The notes beneath the pieces are model-generated. The model ran no database searches and was not told the origin of the DNA. It was given only the letters and a program-made list of their open reading frames with translations. DNA of 64,000 bases from assembly GCA_016125405.1 (NCBI GenBank), contig WGLW01000006.1:124001-188000 (forward strand). The letters are read 5' to 3'. The DNA is from Alphaproteobacteria bacterium. Lineage in GTDB: Bacteria > Pseudomonadota > Alphaproteobacteria > Caulobacterales > Hyphomonadaceae. Of the stretch, positions 19,749 to 29,204 are shown one piece after another (positions within the stretch are counted from its first letter, which is position 1; the number at the start of each line of letters is the position of its first letter). The translations under genes and the position numbers were made by a program.

Positions 19749-19759
19749 GCGACATTTTT

Positions 19760-19783
19760 GGCGCCGCCTGCTGAGGCGGCGCC
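19760..19783. terminator. Hairpin between convergent genes, possible bidirectional terminator
   Basis: Perfect nine-base-pair stem GGCGCCGCC (19760-19768) / GGCGGCGCC (19775-19783), loop TGCTGA, between the ends of the large secreted protein gene and trxA. There is no T-run after the stem in either direction, so termination is uncertain. Confidence 0.45.
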
Positions 19784-19821
19784 ATCATGCCGTTCCGCAC
19801 TCGGAATACCCGTGGACGCGC

Positions 19822-20154
19822 CTATGCGAGGCTCGGCGCACTTTCCTTCAGCCATTCGACCATGCGCGTCTTGCTCATCGCGCCGAGGTGGGTGGCCGAG
19901 ACCTTGCCGTCCTGAAAGATCATGAAGGTCGGCAGTCCGCGAACGCCAAAGCGACCGGCGGTCATCAGGTTGTCGTCGATGTTCATCTTCACGACCTTGA
20001 TGGCTTCGCCCATCTCCTGGGAGAGCGCCTCGAAGTGGGCCGAGACCTGCTTGCACGGCCCGCACCACTCCGCCCAGAAATCCACGATCACCGGACCGGA
20101 AGCGCGCAGCACTTCATCGTCGAAAGTGTCGTCGGTAACAGCAGTTACGCCCAT
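19822..20154 (-). CDS. trxA: Thioredoxin
   Basis: Cytoplasmic dithiol reductant. 110 residues. Active site Trp-Cys31-Gly-Pro-Cys34 in FWAEWCGPCK, cis-proline in RGLPTFMIF. Start ATG 20152-20154 (complement). In the same orientation as addA and addB, 120 bases downstream of addA, the arrangement seen in other Caulobacterales. Confidence 0.95.
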   Translation of the reverse strand: MGVTAVTDDTFDDEVLRASGPVIVDFWAEWCGPCKQVSAHFEALSQEMGEAIKVVKMNIDDNLMTAGRFGVRGLPTFMIFQDGKVSATHLGAMSKTRMVEWLKESAPSLA

Positions 20155-20275
20155 GATGGAAATCCTTGAATTCAGAACGCGAAGCCGGCCGACTCAGTCC
20201 GGCGGCTTCAAATTTCGTACTCTGAAGTAAGCACAACCCTAAGCAGCGCCAACCCAGCGCGGCTAAACGGTCCGA

Positions 20276-23200
20276 TCAACCCAGCACACGTTGCAGCGCG
20301 CGGTCGAGGTCTTCCCCCGGAATTTCCATGAGTTTCGGGCCGTCCGTGTAGGCAAGAAAGCAGCGGACGGCCTTTTCAGGCCAGCGTCCCAACAGGATGC
20401 GCCGGTAGGCCGCCATCTGGGCCAGATAGGCTTCCCCGACGTTCGAGGGCGTCGCCGGAGCGGGACGATCCGTCTTGTAATCCGCAATGAGGATCTCGCT
20501 GTCCGTCACCACCAGGCGGTCCACACGCCCATTTACGATCCTGTCGCCCAGCGGCCCGATAACCGGCGCTTCCGCGCGGCCGCCAGGCGCGAACAGCATG
20601 GAAAACTGTTCATCTTCCAGCATGCCCATGGCCGCTTCCAGCATTTCCTTGCGCTCGTCGAGGGCAAGATCGGGCTGGCGGCTCAGGAAGTCCCGGCCGG
20701 CCTTGCGGCGGCTGCGTGGCGCGATTTCGGGCAGTCCTTCGAGCAGGCGGTGGATCAGTGTTCCGCGCCTGAGCCTTGCCGCGCGACCCGGGCCGAAGGG
20801 CGGGTTGGCGGGCGGTTCGTCCCCGCCAAGGCTGGAGGGCGAGACGATGCGTGTTGCCGGCGGCTCGGGCGGCGCATCCCGCCTCAGCCACGCGGGCAGG
20901 GCGGGCGCCTGCACGGCGGACGTCGTGTCTCGTTCCGATGCAAGCTTGGTCATCGGCCCGATGCGATAGCCGGCGTCTGTCTGTTCGGCGACGCCCGCGT
21001 CGGCGAGCCGCTCCATGGCCTGGCTCGCCAGCGCATACCACGACGCCTTGTCCGCCCCGGCGCCGCCGCCCGACCCGTGCCACGCGCCGCACACCACCAA
21101 CCGGTCCTGCGCACGGGTGAGCGCAACGTAGAGCAGGCGGCGATGTTCGCGCAGGGCGCGCGCATCGGCGTCCAGCCGCATGAGCGCCGTTTCCCTGGTG
21201 TCGAAGTTTTTCTTGCCGACCCATACCGGCGCGCCCGTCGGCGTCACATAAAGTCCGCCCTTGTCGAGCTTGGGCGCCGACGTTGTGTCCGGCAGGATCA
21301 CAACCGGCGCCTGCAGGCCCTTGGCGCCGTGCACGGTCATCACCCTCACTTCGTCCTGCGGTCCCGATAGTTCGCGCTTCACCTCGCCGCCATGGCGCTC
21401 GATCCCGTCGAGGAAGAGCTGCAGGCTGGGCGCGCCGCGCGCATCGAACGCCGCCGCGCGATCGAGCAGGGCCGTGACCGGCTCCCGCGCGGGATCGCCA
21501 AACCGCGCCAGTATTCGCTCCCAGCCAGGATCGGGAAGTCCGGCCGGCCGCTCCAGCGCGCGCGTCAGGAACTCGAATGGCGCTTCACGGCGATGCTGCA
21601 GCAGGTCCGCGAGAAAGTCCCGCACCGGCTTTGCTTCCGCAGACTTCACCTCGTACAGCCGGCTCCAGAGACTTTGCGACCCGCGATCCCACGCCAACTC
21701 CAGAAGCTGGTCATCGTCGAGCCCGCCGAACGGGCCTTTGAGAATCTCCGCCAGCGTCAGGTCGTCTTCCGGACACAAGGCAAAGCGCACGAGATTCAGC
21801 AAATCCTGCACGGCGAGACTGTCGAGCAGCTGGATGCGGTCGGCCCCGGCGACCGGCAGGCGCTGCAGCTTCAGGGCCTGCAGCAGCGCATCAAACAGGC
21901 CGCCCGTGCGGCGCTTCACGAGAATGAGGAAATCGCCAGGCCGCACGGCCCGCTCCCCGTTTTTCTCCCAGACGGTCGCGCCCCTGTCGATCTCGCGGCG
22001 GATATGGGCGGCGACATCGCGGGCCAGCTGTACCCGGGGCGAAGTTTCCAGAACCTGATCGACGGGCGCATCCCACGGATCAGGATCACCAGCCTTGTCG
22101 TGGGGTTTCAGCGGCCAGAGCTCGACTGAACCATGCTGCGCCAGCCGGAACGGCTTGTGGGCGGCGTAGTTCGCCTCCTCCGGCGGCAGCAGGGAAAACG
22201 GCGATTCACCCGCGAAATGATCGGCGTTGAAGACCTCGTCGACATAATCCAGCACCTGGCCGACGGAGCGGAACGACATCGCCATGGTCGGCGCATTCAG
22301 CGCCACCTGTGCGGCGTCGGCGAGCCCGCGCATCTCTTGATATTGTTGCAGGAAGTGCTCGGGGTCCGCGCCCTGGAAGGAGTAGATCGACTGCTTCTGG
22401 TCGCCGACCACAAACAGCGTGCGCGCCCGCTCGCGCACCGCGCCCGCCCCGGCGAAGATATCCTCGGTCAGCTTGCGCAGGATTGTCCACTGGTGCGGGC
22501 TGGTGTCCTGCGCCTCGTCGAGCAGAATATGCTCAACGCCCCCGTCCAGTTTCCACAGCACCCATTCGGCGGCGTCGGCCCGCGTCAGCAGGCGGCCTAC
22601 ACCGTGGATCAGATCGTCGAAGTCCAGTCCGGCGCGGGCGTCCTTGCGCCGCGCGAAGTCGCGGAACACGCTCTCTGCAAGGCGCAACAGCGCCGATGAC
22701 CGCTCGAAAATCCGCCGCGCCGCGATCGCTCCGAGAACGGCGCGGATGCGCAGCGTTTCCGATCCTTCCGGCAAGTCAGTCGAAAATAGGTCAACTACAA
22801 CCGGATGGGCGGCGCGCACGCCGGCGGTTGCGGTGCTCTTGCGAGGGTCTCCCGCCTTCGTCAGCACCACGCCGCAATAGACATCGAACCTGTCGGCAGC
22901 CGGCGCATCGCCCAGCGCGTAGTCGATGCAATCCGCCTGAACATTGTCGGTCTTGCCCCCGCTGCGATAGGCCGCCGCCGCCCGCGCCAGCGCATCACGC
23001 GGCAGGTCCGCGCCCATCGCCTGCTCGAGAAGGTGCTCGACGGTGTGTTCGCCAGCGCCAATCTCACGCCGCAAGACGGCGATGGCGGGCTCGATGCCGC
23101 CTGCCGTTTCGATGAAGGCGAGAACCTCGGCGCGTTTGTCGTGCAGGTCGCGCAGAACGCCGAAACCCGATCCGCCCGCTTCGGCGACGACGCGGGCCGC

Positions 23201-23740
23201 GTCCGTCAGCTCCGGCGCGCCGCGCACAAGGTGTGCGCCAAGCGCCCGGAACGCATCGTCCCAAAGTTCGTCAGAGGCTTGGTCGTCCAGTTCCTGAAAG
23301 CCCGGCGCAATGCCGGCTTCGAGCGGAAAGCGGCGCAGCACCCGGCCGCAGAACGCGTGGATGGTCTCGATGCGCAGGCCGCCCGGCGTCTCCAGCGCCC
23401 GCGCGAACAGCTCACGCGCCTGACCCACATCCTCCCTTGGCGAGCCTTCCAGCTTTTCGAGTTCCTCGCGAAGCTTGCCGGTTTCCATGACGCACCAGCC
23501 GCCGAGCACCTCGAAGAGACGCGCCTGCATCTCGCTTGCCGCCGCCTTGGTATAGGTGACGCAGAGGATGGAATCGGGCGCCGCGCCAGCCAGGAGCAGG
23601 CGCGCCACGCGGTCGATCAGCACCTTTGTCTTGCCGGAGCCTGCGTTGGCGGCGACCCAGGCGTTGGCGTCCGGCGTTGCGGCGAGCGCCTGGCCGCGGG
23701 TCGCTTCCTCGAGTTCCGGCGTGGATGGAGGTGCGCTCAT
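20276..23740 (-). CDS. addA: AddA: double-strand-break repair helicase-nuclease
   Basis: UvrD-like motor plus nuclease that processes DNA ends for RecA with AddB. 1154 residues. Walker A is ANAGSGKT (31-38). LDEAQDTSPHQW is motif II and VGDQKQSIYSFQGADPEHF is motif III. VMTVHGAKGLQAPVVILPD and YVALTRAQDRL lie further on. The C-terminal RecB-type nuclease has GRVDRLVV, ILIADYKTDRP and YLAQMAAYR. The start is ATG 23738-23740, overlapping the addB stop by four bases. An upstream in-frame ATG at 23764 lies inside addB and is less likely. Confidence 0.95.
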   Translation of the reverse strand: MSAPPSTPELEEATRGQALAATPDANAWVAANAGSGKTKVLIDRVARLLLAGAAPDSILCVTYTKAAASEMQARLFEVLGGWCVMETGKLREELEKLEGSPREDVGQARELFARALETPGGLRIETIHAFCGRVLRRFPLEAGIAPGFQELDDQASDELWDDAFRALGAHLVRGAPELTDAARVVAEAGGSGFGVLRDLHDKRAEVLAFIETAGGIEPAIAVLRREIGAGEHTVEHLLEQAMGADLPRDALARAAAAYRSGGKTDNVQADCIDYALGDAPAADRFDVYCGVVLTKAGDPRKSTATAGVRAAHPVVVDLFSTDLPEGSETLRIRAVLGAIAARRIFERSSALLRLAESVFRDFARRKDARAGLDFDDLIHGVGRLLTRADAAEWVLWKLDGGVEHILLDEAQDTSPHQWTILRKLTEDIFAGAGAVRERARTLFVVGDQKQSIYSFQGADPEHFLQQYQEMRGLADAAQVALNAPTMAMSFRSVGQVLDYVDEVFNADHFAGESPFSLLPPEEANYAAHKPFRLAQHGSVELWPLKPHDKAGDPDPWDAPVDQVLETSPRVQLARDVAAHIRREIDRGATVWEKNGERAVRPGDFLILVKRRTGGLFDALLQALKLQRLPVAGADRIQLLDSLAVQDLLNLVRFALCPEDDLTLAEILKGPFGGLDDDQLLELAWDRGSQSLWSRLYEVKSAEAKPVRDFLADLLQHRREAPFEFLTRALERPAGLPDPGWERILARFGDPAREPVTALLDRAAAFDARGAPSLQLFLDGIERHGGEVKRELSGPQDEVRVMTVHGAKGLQAPVVILPDTTSAPKLDKGGLYVTPTGAPVWVGKKNFDTRETALMRLDADARALREHRRLLYVALTRAQDRLVVCGAWHGSGGGAGADKASWYALASQAMERLADAGVAEQTDAGYRIGPMTKLASERDTTSAVQAPALPAWLRRDAPPEPPATRIVSPSSLGGDEPPANPPFGPGRAARLRRGTLIHRLLEGLPEIAPRSRRKAGRDFLSRQPDLALDERKEMLEAAMGMLEDEQFSMLFAPGGRAEAPVIGPLGDRIVNGRVDRLVVTDSEILIADYKTDRPAPATPSNVGEAYLAQMAAYRRILLGRWPEKAVRCFLAYTDGPKLMEIPGEDLDRALQRVLG

Positions 23741-26700
23741 TCCTCGCCCTCCTCGACGGTCCATTCGCCGCGCCGCGCCAGCCGGTCGTAGTCGGAGAAT
23801 ATCTTCACCGAGAAGACGCGCGGTTTCGAAAGATAGGGCTGATCCGCGCTGGCGAATTTTCCGACCAGGCGGACAAGGCCCTCAAGCGCTTGCCCCGCCA
23901 CCTCGGTCGTGGGTATCGGGTTCTTGTCCGCATCCTTGAAGTCGAGCGGCAATCCGTTCTTTTCGCCGTCCGTGGCGGCGCTCGTCGACATCTGGAAATA
24001 GATAAGTTCGGAAGCGGGTCTGGCGCCCAGCGACCCAAATCCGACCCGCTCTCCGATCGCGGCTTCAAGCGCAAGCTGCGGCTCCAGGCCAAGCAACACC
24101 TGCTTTGCGCTTTTCGGTTGTCCCGTCTTGAAGTCGATGATCGCGAGCGTGCCATCCTTCAGCAATTCAACCCGGTCGGCCGTCGCGCTCAGCGCAACCT
24201 CGATGCCCGACACCGTGAATGTGATCGTGCTCGTCTCTTCCAGCGCGATGCCCGCCACTTTTGCAGCGCGCGCGTCCGCCCAGCGAAGCCAGGCGTTCGC
24301 CGCTCTCAGCCACAATGGGCTCTCAAGCTGGATCAGTTCCGGCGAGGCGCCGGACGCCTTCAGCTGATCGATGATCAACTGGTCCAGCGGGCGCGAACGA
24401 TCCGTCGCGTAGATTTCAACGGCCTTGTGCACGGCCGTGCCGCGTTCGCGCGCGTCAATCTCTTCGCCGACCGCTCTCAACCGCTCCAGCTTCAGGATTC
24501 GCTTGCCGAAGTCCGCATAGGGATCGCGGATCAGGTCGACAGCTCGACTGGGCGACATCCGCGACAGATCGCGCTGGTTCACCGCTGGCCTGGGCGCCGG
24601 CGGTTTTGCGTCGACGCGCGCCTCGACGCGCCGCAGCATCCGCGCCCAGCTCAGGGCGTCGAGATCGTGGCCGGGTTTCAGCGCGGCTTCGGCCTTGCTC
24701 CTGTCGCCAAGTCCGCCCGCCGCCAGCGTGCGCAGGCGCCAGAGCCAGCGGGAGGCGACAGACGGCTTGTCGTCGACCCGCCGCGCGCGCAGGAGGAAGA
24801 CCTCCGGTGCATTGGCCATTTGCGCAAAATCGTGCGCCGAAAGCCCGATGCGCTCGTCGGGATCGGGCAGGCCGATCCGCTTGCGCAGACTGCGGTTTAG
24901 GAACGCGTCGGCCGGTGTAGCCTTTGGCCACGCGCCTTCGTTGAGGCCGGCGAGGATCATGCGGTCCCGGCGCTGCAATCGCGCTTCCAGCGGTCCCCAG
25001 ATTGCGAGGCGGGGATGCTCGGGCGTTTCGGGTGCAGCCGCCATCGATGCAGCAACGCTTTCGGCGAAATCCGGCCAAAGCGACCGGGCGACGGGGCCCA
25101 TCTCGCGGCACAGTTCGTGAAGCTGCTCGACAAACTGCTTCGCCATGGCGCCGGATTTCCCGGCCCAAACGCGATCACCACCAGCAGACTTGGGCCCCGC
25201 CGCAATGGACTGCGCAAGCTCGGCGCAGACCATGGCCGCGTTTGCGCCGTCAAGCGGGTCGGCCGACAACGCAGCAGCGGATGGCGCGACAAGGCGATCC
25301 AGATCCGCGATCAGGCGTGCGCCCTCCGGATCGGGTCGCGCGATCCAGCCAGCGTCCTCGCCTGCTTGGTCCGGATTGCCGGAAGGCGGGTGGTTCTCTT
25401 TCCGGCGCCGTCCCTTTGTGATGCGGTCCGCCAACTGCGCCAGCGTTGAGTCGAGCCGCGGCCCGCGCAATGCGTTGCGTTCGAGCCGGCTGACACGGTC
25501 GAGCAGATCGCGGCCCTCGCGGCCAACGGCGCAGAGTTCGTGCTTCAGCACGGCGAGCAGCATCACCGGATCCGCAGGATCGAGCACCCAGCGCATCACC
25601 AGCAGCAGGAAACTTCCGGACCGCGTGCGGCTGAACGGTTCGCCCGCCGAGGCGCCTGCCTCGACGCCCCAGCGTTTCAGCAGGGCCGAGACGCGGCGCC
25701 CGATGGCGGCTTCGGGCGTCACCAGCGCAGCGGTCTTGCCCGGCGTCTCCAGAACCTCCCGTAACAACACGGCGGCGGTGAGAGCCTCCTCGGCTTCATC
25801 GTCTGCTTCGATCAGATGCAGTCCGGCAAGCCCATGCGTGACCAGGTCTGCTGCATCGCCGGGCTGCGCGAGACGCTGCAGGCGGGCGTTCCATCCCTTG
25901 GTCGCACTGGCGGGGGCCAGCGCCTCATTGACGAGCCGCCGCCGCGCCTGCGCGTTGTCTTTCTCGATGGCCTGCGGCCAGGTCCGCACATCCTGCGGGC
26001 TGATCTCAAGATAGCGGAGCGTCTGGAACAGCGCGTACTGCGGATGGCTGGGCGCTTCGGCGATGGCCTGCCAGCCCGCCGCGTCGAGATCGGGATCGAG
26101 CCCCGGCAAGACCACCATGCCGCGCGGCAGGGCGAGCGCCGCCTTCATCAGGATCCGCGTCGCCGCCGTGGCGCCTGTGGACCCCGCGATGATCACCGGA
26201 TGGCGGGGCGCTTTCGGCCCGGACCAGCGTTCGGCCGTCGCCTCCGCGGCGATGCGCTCGCGCTGGAGCTCATCAACGCTGGATTGTTCGCGCAGATAGT
26301 CCGGCCAGGCCTTCACGGCGATGTCGAGGAATTGCTGCGACAGCCGCCAGTGCGCCGCGAGACTGTCGCTGAGAGACAGATCCTCGAGCGCGCTCCAGTC
26401 CGCGGCGTCGCCAATGCTCGCCTGATCCAGCAGGCTTGCGAGTTCGTCAGCTGCCGCCAGCGCGCTCGCGGGGGGCAGGTCCGGCTCGCCGCTCACCTCG
26501 CGCCAGTGCTGGATCAGCCTGGCGAGCGCGCCACGGCGCCTCGCGGCGGGAAGCGCGGGGGGCAGGGCAAGTTCGTCGCTGGCGAAAGCTGCGGCGACGT
26601 CGCCCTCGTCGATGTCGCCCAGCGCCTGGATGCGGGGAACCAGCAACGTCTCCTTAATGGCGTTGTAAAGCGCCGCCGCGAGCTCGCGCGCCGCCCTTCG

Positions 26701-26811
26701 GTTGGGCGTGAATACCAGGGCTTCCGCGAGATTTTCGGGATTGTCGCGAGCCCCGGTGATCTCGATCAGCCCCGCCGCGAGGCCGTCCAGAAAGCTCGCC
26801 GAAGCGGGCAT
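23737..26811 (-). CDS. addB: AddB: double-strand-break repair protein
   Basis: Partner of AddA in the RecBCD-like complex. 1024 residues. The N-terminal inactivated helicase region begins ALVFTPNRRAARELAAAL, as in alphaproteobacterial AddB. The C-terminal nuclease keeps ATADRVELLKDGTLAIIDFK followed by TGQPKSAKQ and QLALEAAI, the metal-binding and catalytic set. I see no four-cysteine iron-sulfur cluster of the Bacillus type. Start ATG 26809-26811. It follows the nucleotidyltransferase by 23 bases and overlaps addA. Confidence 0.93.
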   Translation of the reverse strand: MPASASFLDGLAAGLIEITGARDNPENLAEALVFTPNRRAARELAAALYNAIKETLLVPRIQALGDIDEGDVAAAFASDELALPPALPAARRRGALARLIQHWREVSGEPDLPPASALAAADELASLLDQASIGDAADWSALEDLSLSDSLAAHWRLSQQFLDIAVKAWPDYLREQSSVDELQRERIAAEATAERWSGPKAPRHPVIIAGSTGATAATRILMKAALALPRGMVVLPGLDPDLDAAGWQAIAEAPSHPQYALFQTLRYLEISPQDVRTWPQAIEKDNAQARRRLVNEALAPASATKGWNARLQRLAQPGDAADLVTHGLAGLHLIEADDEAEEALTAAVLLREVLETPGKTAALVTPEAAIGRRVSALLKRWGVEAGASAGEPFSRTRSGSFLLLVMRWVLDPADPVMLLAVLKHELCAVGREGRDLLDRVSRLERNALRGPRLDSTLAQLADRITKGRRRKENHPPSGNPDQAGEDAGWIARPDPEGARLIADLDRLVAPSAAALSADPLDGANAAMVCAELAQSIAAGPKSAGGDRVWAGKSGAMAKQFVEQLHELCREMGPVARSLWPDFAESVAASMAAAPETPEHPRLAIWGPLEARLQRRDRMILAGLNEGAWPKATPADAFLNRSLRKRIGLPDPDERIGLSAHDFAQMANAPEVFLLRARRVDDKPSVASRWLWRLRTLAAGGLGDRSKAEAALKPGHDLDALSWARMLRRVEARVDAKPPAPRPAVNQRDLSRMSPSRAVDLIRDPYADFGKRILKLERLRAVGEEIDARERGTAVHKAVEIYATDRSRPLDQLIIDQLKASGASPELIQLESPLWLRAANAWLRWADARAAKVAGIALEETSTITFTVSGIEVALSATADRVELLKDGTLAIIDFKTGQPKSAKQVLLGLEPQLALEAAIGERVGFGSLGARPASELIYFQMSTSAATDGEKNGLPLDFKDADKNPIPTTEVAGQALEGLVRLVGKFASADQPYLSKPRVFSVKIFSDYDRLARRGEWTVEEGEE

Positions 26812-26834
26812 CGAGAAGACTTTGGGTGTCCCCG

Positions 26835-27557
26835 TCAGTTTCCTGTCCCCATCGCCAGCAGGCGCGCTTCGGCTTCGTCGCGGCCAGCTGGATCCCCAAC
26901 ATGCATCCAGAACGGTTCCATCACGGCGCCATAAAGCCGGCCTGCGGCGGCGAACGCATTCCAGTACACGTTGGCCGACATCGGTTCCGGTTTGAAGCCC
27001 CGCAGGCGATCGGCGCTCGTTATGTGCGTTCCGGCGAAAACGTAAGGCGCGCGCGTCGCCGCTCCGCGTCGCTCGAGTTGTCCATCGGGCCCAAGGAAGA
27101 AATCACCCGGCCCCCTGAAACCAAGCGTCTGGTCGATGTCCGCAAGCAGGAGCAACGCATCCATGCGCTCCGGATCATAGGCGTCCGCCATGTGGGCAAA
27201 TGTCTTGTCCCCGCGCGTCGCCCAGGTCACGTCGGTGTTGACCACGAAGAAGGGGGCCGTCCCCAAGAGCGGCAGCGCCTGAAGCACGCCGCCTCCGGTC
27301 TCCATGAGTTGGGCCCGCTCATCGGAAATGACGATCTCGATGTCGGTGCGCGGCCTGAGATGAGCCTCCACCTGGTCCGCGAAATGGTGCACGTTGACGA
27401 CCGCTCGGGTAACGCCTTGCGCAACCAGCTTGTCGAGCACGCGATCGAGCAGCGTGCGCCCCGCCACGGTCACAAGCGGTTTCGGCATGGTGTCCGTAAG
27501 CGGCCTCATGCGCGTGCCGAGACCGGCGGAGAGCAGCATGGCCGTGGTGATCTTCAT
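26835..27557 (-). CDS. murU: N-acetylmuramate-1-phosphate uridylyltransferase (MurU type)
   Basis: Nucleotidyltransferase that makes UDP-MurNAc from MurNAc-1-phosphate in cell-wall recycling. 240 residues. The N-terminal signature AGLGTRMRPLT (11-21) with PKPLV (Lys26), then HHFADQVEAHL and VVNTDV, is typical. The assignment to MurU rather than another sugar-nucleotide enzyme rests on its four-base overlap with the AmgK-like kinase. Start ATG 27555-27557. Confidence 0.85.
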   Translation of the reverse strand: MKITTAMLLSAGLGTRMRPLTDTMPKPLVTVAGRTLLDRVLDKLVAQGVTRAVVNVHHFADQVEAHLRPRTDIEIVISDERAQLMETGGGVLQALPLLGTAPFFVVNTDVTWATRGDKTFAHMADAYDPERMDALLLLADIDQTLGFRGPGDFFLGPDGQLERRGAATRAPYVFAGTHITSADRLRGFKPEPMSANVYWNAFAAAGRLYGAVMEPFWMHVGDPAGRDEAEARLLAMGTGN

Positions 27558-28651
27558 GCGGCGACCAGCAGGTGCGGGGCGGAGGCTTCCACAAACGACC
27601 GCAGCTCGCCCAGCGCCGGGTGTAGCAGGGCGGTGTTGAGCAGTCCGCGCAAACGCGGCTGGAAGAGATCGTACCGGGGCTTGCCGTCCCGCACGACAAG
27701 GCGCGCGAAAATCCCCATGATCCGCATGATGTTCATTGCGCCCAGAACGGCCAGCCGCTCGTCGAATGTTTCGCGCGCGCCGCCCGTGCCTTCGAGATAG
27801 GCGCGGATGGCCGCTTCGCGCGCCTCCGGCCCGACATCGCGCCGCGCATCGTCCAGCAGCATCGACATGTCCCATTCCCCCCAGCCGAGCACGGCGTCCT
27901 GGAAGTCGAGCAGGCCAACGCGCGCCACGCCTTCGCGGCGCGGCAGCCAGATGAGGTTTTCCGCGTGCGTGTCGCGCAGCATCAGGGCGCGCGGATAGTC
28001 GTCCGACCGCGCGATCAGGTCTTCGCGAATCCGCTCCCAGCGCAGCCGCGTGGAGTCGGAAATCCGCATGTCGAGATCGCGCTTTGGCATCCACTCGATG
28101 AAGAGTTCGAGGTTGACGCTGATCGCCAGCGTATCGAACGACAGGATCGGCCATTCGCCGCCGGGATAGCCAAGGGCGAACGGCGCCGGCTCGCGGTGCA
28201 CGGCAGCAAGCACGTCGCCGGCCGCGGCATAGAGCTCCACCTCATTGGCGCCCCGCTCGAGCACGCGCGCGAACAGGTCGTCGCCAAGATCCTCGATGAT
28301 GGCGAGGCCGCGCGGAATGTCGTCGGCGCGAACCTGCGGCGCCGAAAATCCGTGGCGGGTCAGGTGGCCAGCAATGGCGATGAAGGCTTCGACGCGCGAG
28401 GCGGCGAGGCGGGAAGAGGCGTTCCAGCCCAAGGAAAGGCGCTCTTCATCGTCGGCCCCGGGCGGGCAAGGCGGGCTCTCCAGCGGCGGCGCGTCCATCA
28501 GCATGGCCGTTTCGTTGGCCTTGCGCCGCAGCCGCTCATACCGGCGCGTCGAGGCGTCGGCGTTCAGGGGCGTGCGCTGCGCCGTGCTCCAGCCGTTTCG
28601 GGCCAGGAACTCGGCAATTTCGCTTTCACGCAGATTGCCGCCAGTCGCCAT
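27554..28651 (-). CDS. amgK: Anomeric MurNAc/GlcNAc kinase (AmgK-type phosphotransferase)
   Basis: Phosphorylates the anomeric hydroxyl of MurNAc and GlcNAc released from recycled peptidoglycan. 365 residues of the choline-kinase/APH fold. DADASTRRYERL-like N-lobe (NADASTRRYERL), IIEDLGDDLF, the catalytic-loop segment LMLRDTHAENLIWL and LLDFQDAVLG for metal binding. It overlaps murU by four bases and tsaE by 26. In Pseudomonas and Caulobacter this pair bypasses the fosfomycin-sensitive MurA route. Confidence 0.85.
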   Translation of the reverse strand: MATGGNLRESEIAEFLARNGWSTAQRTPLNADASTRRYERLRRKANETAMLMDAPPLESPPCPPGADDEERLSLGWNASSRLAASRVEAFIAIAGHLTRHGFSAPQVRADDIPRGLAIIEDLGDDLFARVLERGANEVELYAAAGDVLAAVHREPAPFALGYPGGEWPILSFDTLAISVNLELFIEWMPKRDLDMRISDSTRLRWERIREDLIARSDDYPRALMLRDTHAENLIWLPRREGVARVGLLDFQDAVLGWGEWDMSMLLDDARRDVGPEAREAAIRAYLEGTGGARETFDERLAVLGAMNIMRIMGIFARLVVRDGKPRYDLFQPRLRGLLNTALLHPALGELRSFVEASAPHLLVAA

Positions 28652-29096
28652 CGATACGCGCGCTCCAGTCGTGATGATCCGTAAGGCAGGCGATTCGGCC
28701 TTCGCCAGAGAAGTCTAGCCGAACATCCAGCCGCGTCTGCGGCAGAAGTGCGCCCAGCCGCTGCGGCCATTCGATCAGCGCCAGTCCATCCACAGCTTCC
28801 GACAGCCCCAGTTCTCCTGCCTCCTCAGGCATTTCAAGGCGGTAAAGGTCGAAATGCCAGATTTCCAGAGTTGGCGTTTCGTAGGTCTGGACCAGTGTGA
28901 AGGTCGGGCTGGGAACGTCTGTGTCCGACCCCGCAAAAAACCGCACCAGCGACCGGGCCAGCGTCGTCTTGCCCGCTGCGAGGTCGCCGTGCAGCGCGAT
29001 CACGTCGCCGGCGCGGCACGCCTTTGCCAGCCGGGCGCCCAAGGCCGCTGTGGCCGCCTCGTCCGGAAGGTCTAACTGGAGGGATCGGGACGCCAT
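28626..29096 (-). CDS. tsaE: tRNA threonylcarbamoyladenosine biosynthesis ATPase TsaE
   Basis: ATPase of the TsaBDE complex that makes t6A37 in ANN-decoding tRNAs. 156 residues. The P-loop is HGDLAAGKTTLARSLV (Lys43-Thr44). PSPTFTLVQTYE and IWHFDLYRL follow, all diagnostic, with LIEWPQRLGALLP later. Start ATG 29094-29096 (complement). It heads the tsaE-amgK-murU-addB-addA run and overlaps amgK. Divergent from the MarR-type gene. Confidence 0.95.
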   Translation of the reverse strand: MASRSLQLDLPDEAATAALGARLAKACRAGDVIALHGDLAAGKTTLARSLVRFFAGSDTDVPSPTFTLVQTYETPTLEIWHFDLYRLEMPEEAGELGLSEAVDGLALIEWPQRLGALLPQTRLDVRLDFSGEGRIACLTDHHDWSARIDGDWRQSA

Positions 29097-29169
29097 AGGC
29101 GCTGTTTGGCAGGAACCGGCGGCCCTCGGCAAGGCGTTCGGCCGTCCTGCCGCATTACTCAAAATATAG

Positions 29170-29195
29170 GAAGGTAACCTTGGTAGTTTACCTTC
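29170..29195. promoter_or_regulatory. Palindromic operator upstream of the MarR-family gene
   Basis: Perfect eight-base arms GAAGGTAA (29170-29177) and TTACCTTC (29188-29195) around a ten-base centre. It lies ten bases before the ATG of the marR-like gene and 74 bases from the divergent tsaE start. Size and placement suit autoregulation by a winged-helix dimer. Confidence 0.65.
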
Positions 29196-29204
29196 ATATC
29201 TGGT

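Noticed and set aside
25816-26934. 372-codon frame antisense to addB
   Set aside because: No ribosome-binding site, Arg/Gly-rich, fully inside addB and the murU end.
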